Shown piece by piece: positions 16,071 through 16,138 of a stretch of 16,138 nucleotides of DNA. A program made the translations under genes and the position numbers. Location of the stretch: positions 1 through 16,138 of the forward strand of contig JANXOO010001501.1 in NCBI GenBank assembly GCA_025353525.1. Direction: 5' to 3'. Origin of the DNA: Schlesneria sp. (lineage in GTDB: Bacteria; Planctomycetota; Planctomycetia; Planctomycetales; Planctomycetaceae). The notes beneath the pieces were generated by a model. The model saw nothing but the letters and a program-made list of their open reading frames with translations, was not told the origin of the DNA and did not search any database. Positions within the stretch are counted from its first letter, which is position 1, and each line of letters opens with the position of its first letter.

Positions 16071-16138
16071 ACAAGATAGAAAAAATGACTCCCCAAAAAA
16101 TGCCATGCACGAACGAAGAAACGAGAAACCCCGGTCAG

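Noticed and set aside
15741..16106. Minus-strand frame of 121 codons at the window end (product with LHLCLWCLWF)
   Set aside because: Its start lies in the intergenic repeat-like stretch and the rest is antisense to the EF-hand gene. Such Leu/Cys/Trp-rich products are typical false genes over this repeat.

Overview
The window looks like a chromosomal segment of a planctomycete (phylum Planctomycetota, probably class Planctomycetia). The main evidence is a DUF1549/DUF1553 gene followed by a DUF1501 gene, a pairing greatly expanded in that phylum. Supporting signs are a MoxR/DUF58/BatA-like/VWA cluster, a PQQ-type propeller protein without an enzyme domain, moderate GC content by eye, and few strong Shine-Dalgarno sites. 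Genus cannot be assigned from the sequence.

Positions 1-10585 hold seven minus-strand genes in tight order. In transcription order they are: a secreted helical-repeat/PQQ-like propeller protein (10585-8294), a SIMPL/DUF541 periplasmic protein (8235-7306), a secreted or anchored prenyltransferase/squalene-oxidase-repeat protein (7309-6137), a MoxR AAA+ ATPase (5958-4903), a DUF58 protein (4934-4017), a BatA-like membrane VWA protein (4020-1789), and a second membrane VWA protein with a glutamine-amidotransferase-like domain, cut by the window edge (1786-1). Several junctions overlap by 4 or 32 bp or are separated by only 2 bp, so they are probably one operon. MoxR ATPases typically act with VWA proteins as chaperone-like machines. 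Here the module is joined to three envelope proteins, suggesting a cell-envelope assembly or maintenance role. That role is inference.

Positions 10586-11033 are a 448-bp divergent intergenic region. It holds a 14-bp direct repeat, a small perfect inverted repeat, a TATAAT hexamer, and a large imperfect palindrome (10900-10955) that looks like a REP-type dispersed element.

Positions 11034-15942 hold three plus-strand genes: DUF1549/DUF1553 protein, Tat-exported DUF1501 protein, and a secreted protein with about eleven EF-hand-type calcium loops. The last two overlap by 4 bp. They look like one exported functional unit, with substrate unknown. The final 196 bp are non-coding and carry a low-complexity sequence (from about 16041) resembling a dispersed intergenic repeat.

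No tRNA, rRNA, CRISPR array, insertion sequence or phage gene was seen. The most unusual points are the gene combination in the minus-strand operon, the EF-hand partner of the DUF1501/DUF1549 pair, and the palindromic element between the two divergent operons.
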